From the NCBI GenBank assembly GCA_037903355.1, contig JBAJFE010000011.1, positions 2,055,001 through 2,119,000 on the forward strand: DNA of 64,000 nucleotides, given 5' to 3'. Source of the stretch: Trichuris trichiura (lineage: Eukaryota; Nematoda; Enoplea; Trichinellida; Trichuridae). The stretch's first letter is position 1; each line of letters opens with the position of its first letter. The translations under genes were made by a program, and so were the position numbers. Of this stretch, positions 63,682-64,000 are shown in pieces. Below the pieces are notes generated by a model. That model did no database searches, had not been told where the DNA came from, and worked only from the letters and a program-made list of their open reading frames with translations.

Positions 63682-64000
63682 ATGGCTCTTTCAAGGTTGC
63701 TTATTGCTTCAAAAGGTGGCAGATGTGCTGGACTTGCGCGACAATTTTGCAAGAGTTCGGTGGACAGCGTTTTTCCGAAAGGTAGCGTATGGAGAGAAAT
63801 TGACAAGGACAGTTTACCACCGTTGCCAAAGCTGGACGATGATCTATTGCATTTGCTGGAGGAACAATCATTGGTCAGATTCGATGATAAGGCAGCGTTA
63901 TGGCATCTTCAGAAAGCAATTGAGTATGCCAACCAGTTGCATGCAGTCGATACGGACAATGTTGAACCAATGTACACATTGTTAGAAGACGAATCATTGT
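63682..64000 (+). CDS. GATC: Glutamyl-tRNA(Gln) amidotransferase subunit C, mitochondrial (partial)
   Basis: Open from the ATG at 63682 to the window edge, 106 codons. GatC stabilises GatA and GatB in the mitochondrial complex that converts Glu-tRNA(Gln) to Gln-tRNA(Gln). The first 25 residues (MALSRLLIASKGGRCAGLAR) are basic and hydrophobic, as expected for a mitochondrial presequence. The family core is clear: LLHLLEEQSLVRF, then ALWHLQKAIEYANQLHAVDT and VEPMYTLLEDESL. The remaining C-terminal part lies outside the window. No intron is seen so far. Confidence 0.88.
   Translation, partial: MALSRLLIASKGGRCAGLARQFCKSSVDSVFPKGSVWREIDKDSLPPLPKLDDDLLHLLEEQSLVRFDDKAALWHLQKAIEYANQLHAVDTDNVEPMYTLLEDESL

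Overview
The window is animal nuclear DNA. Its genes are split by many very short introns (most close to 50 nt, GT-AG plus two GC-AG), encode conserved metazoan proteins and sit close together. The compact genes, tiny introns, splice-acceptor-like sequence just before several start codons and the lineage-restricted cysteine-rich family suggest a clade I nematode, probably a whipworm (Trichuris-like). That organism call is inference, not a database match.

Positions 1-37,077 hold a head-to-tail array of six paralogous genes on the minus strand. Start codons lie at 2346, 8986, 15731, 22990, 30267 and 37077, so the unit is 6.6-7.3 kb. Five copies are complete and the first runs off the left edge. 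I could splice every complete copy by hand into one open frame of 615-692 codons with the same seven exons: a long exon (signal peptide, cysteine-rich N-domain, WTSWSSTC thrombospondin-like stretch, first EGF-like domain), four one-domain EGF exons (114, 117, 120 and 114 nt, all phase 1-1), one transmembrane exon, and one cytoplasmic tail exon carrying a shared DYxLP motif in a basic, otherwise divergent tail. The N-domain varies strongly between copies while the TSR/EGF part is almost uniform, and copy 5 looks like a mosaic of copy 1 (5' side) and copy 6 (3' side). I do not recognise the family; it is the best candidate here for an undescribed surface-receptor or antigen system.

Several insertions interrupt this array and a later intron. 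A 496-bp element (about 3987-4482) has a 13-bp target duplication. A Penelope-like fragment (about 24,946-25,910) has inverted arms around a GIY-YIG-like ORF, and copy 6 shows the matching empty site. A hairpin element of 255 bp in a zinc-transporter intron has a 15-bp target duplication. These carry intact or decayed hammerhead-like cores (CTGATGA, stem, GAAA); the intact cores at 4.4 and 49.3 kb have a compensatory base change in the stem. A further insertion lies in an intron of copy 4.

From 39 kb onward are ordinary conserved genes: a SMYD-type SET/MYND methyltransferase (-), a four-pass membrane protein (-), golgin-45/BLZF1 (-), ELP4 (+), a ZnT2/3/8-type zinc transporter (+), ITFG2 (-), UTP23 (-), V-ATPase subunit H (+), ribosomal protein L11 (-), HMG-CoA lyase (+), RNF19-type RBR ubiquitin ligase (+) and the start of mitochondrial GatC (+). 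RPL11 and HMGCL are divergent with starts about 110 bp apart; UTP23 and ITFG2 are tightly stacked on one strand and may be co-transcribed. No tRNA, rRNA or CRISPR was seen.
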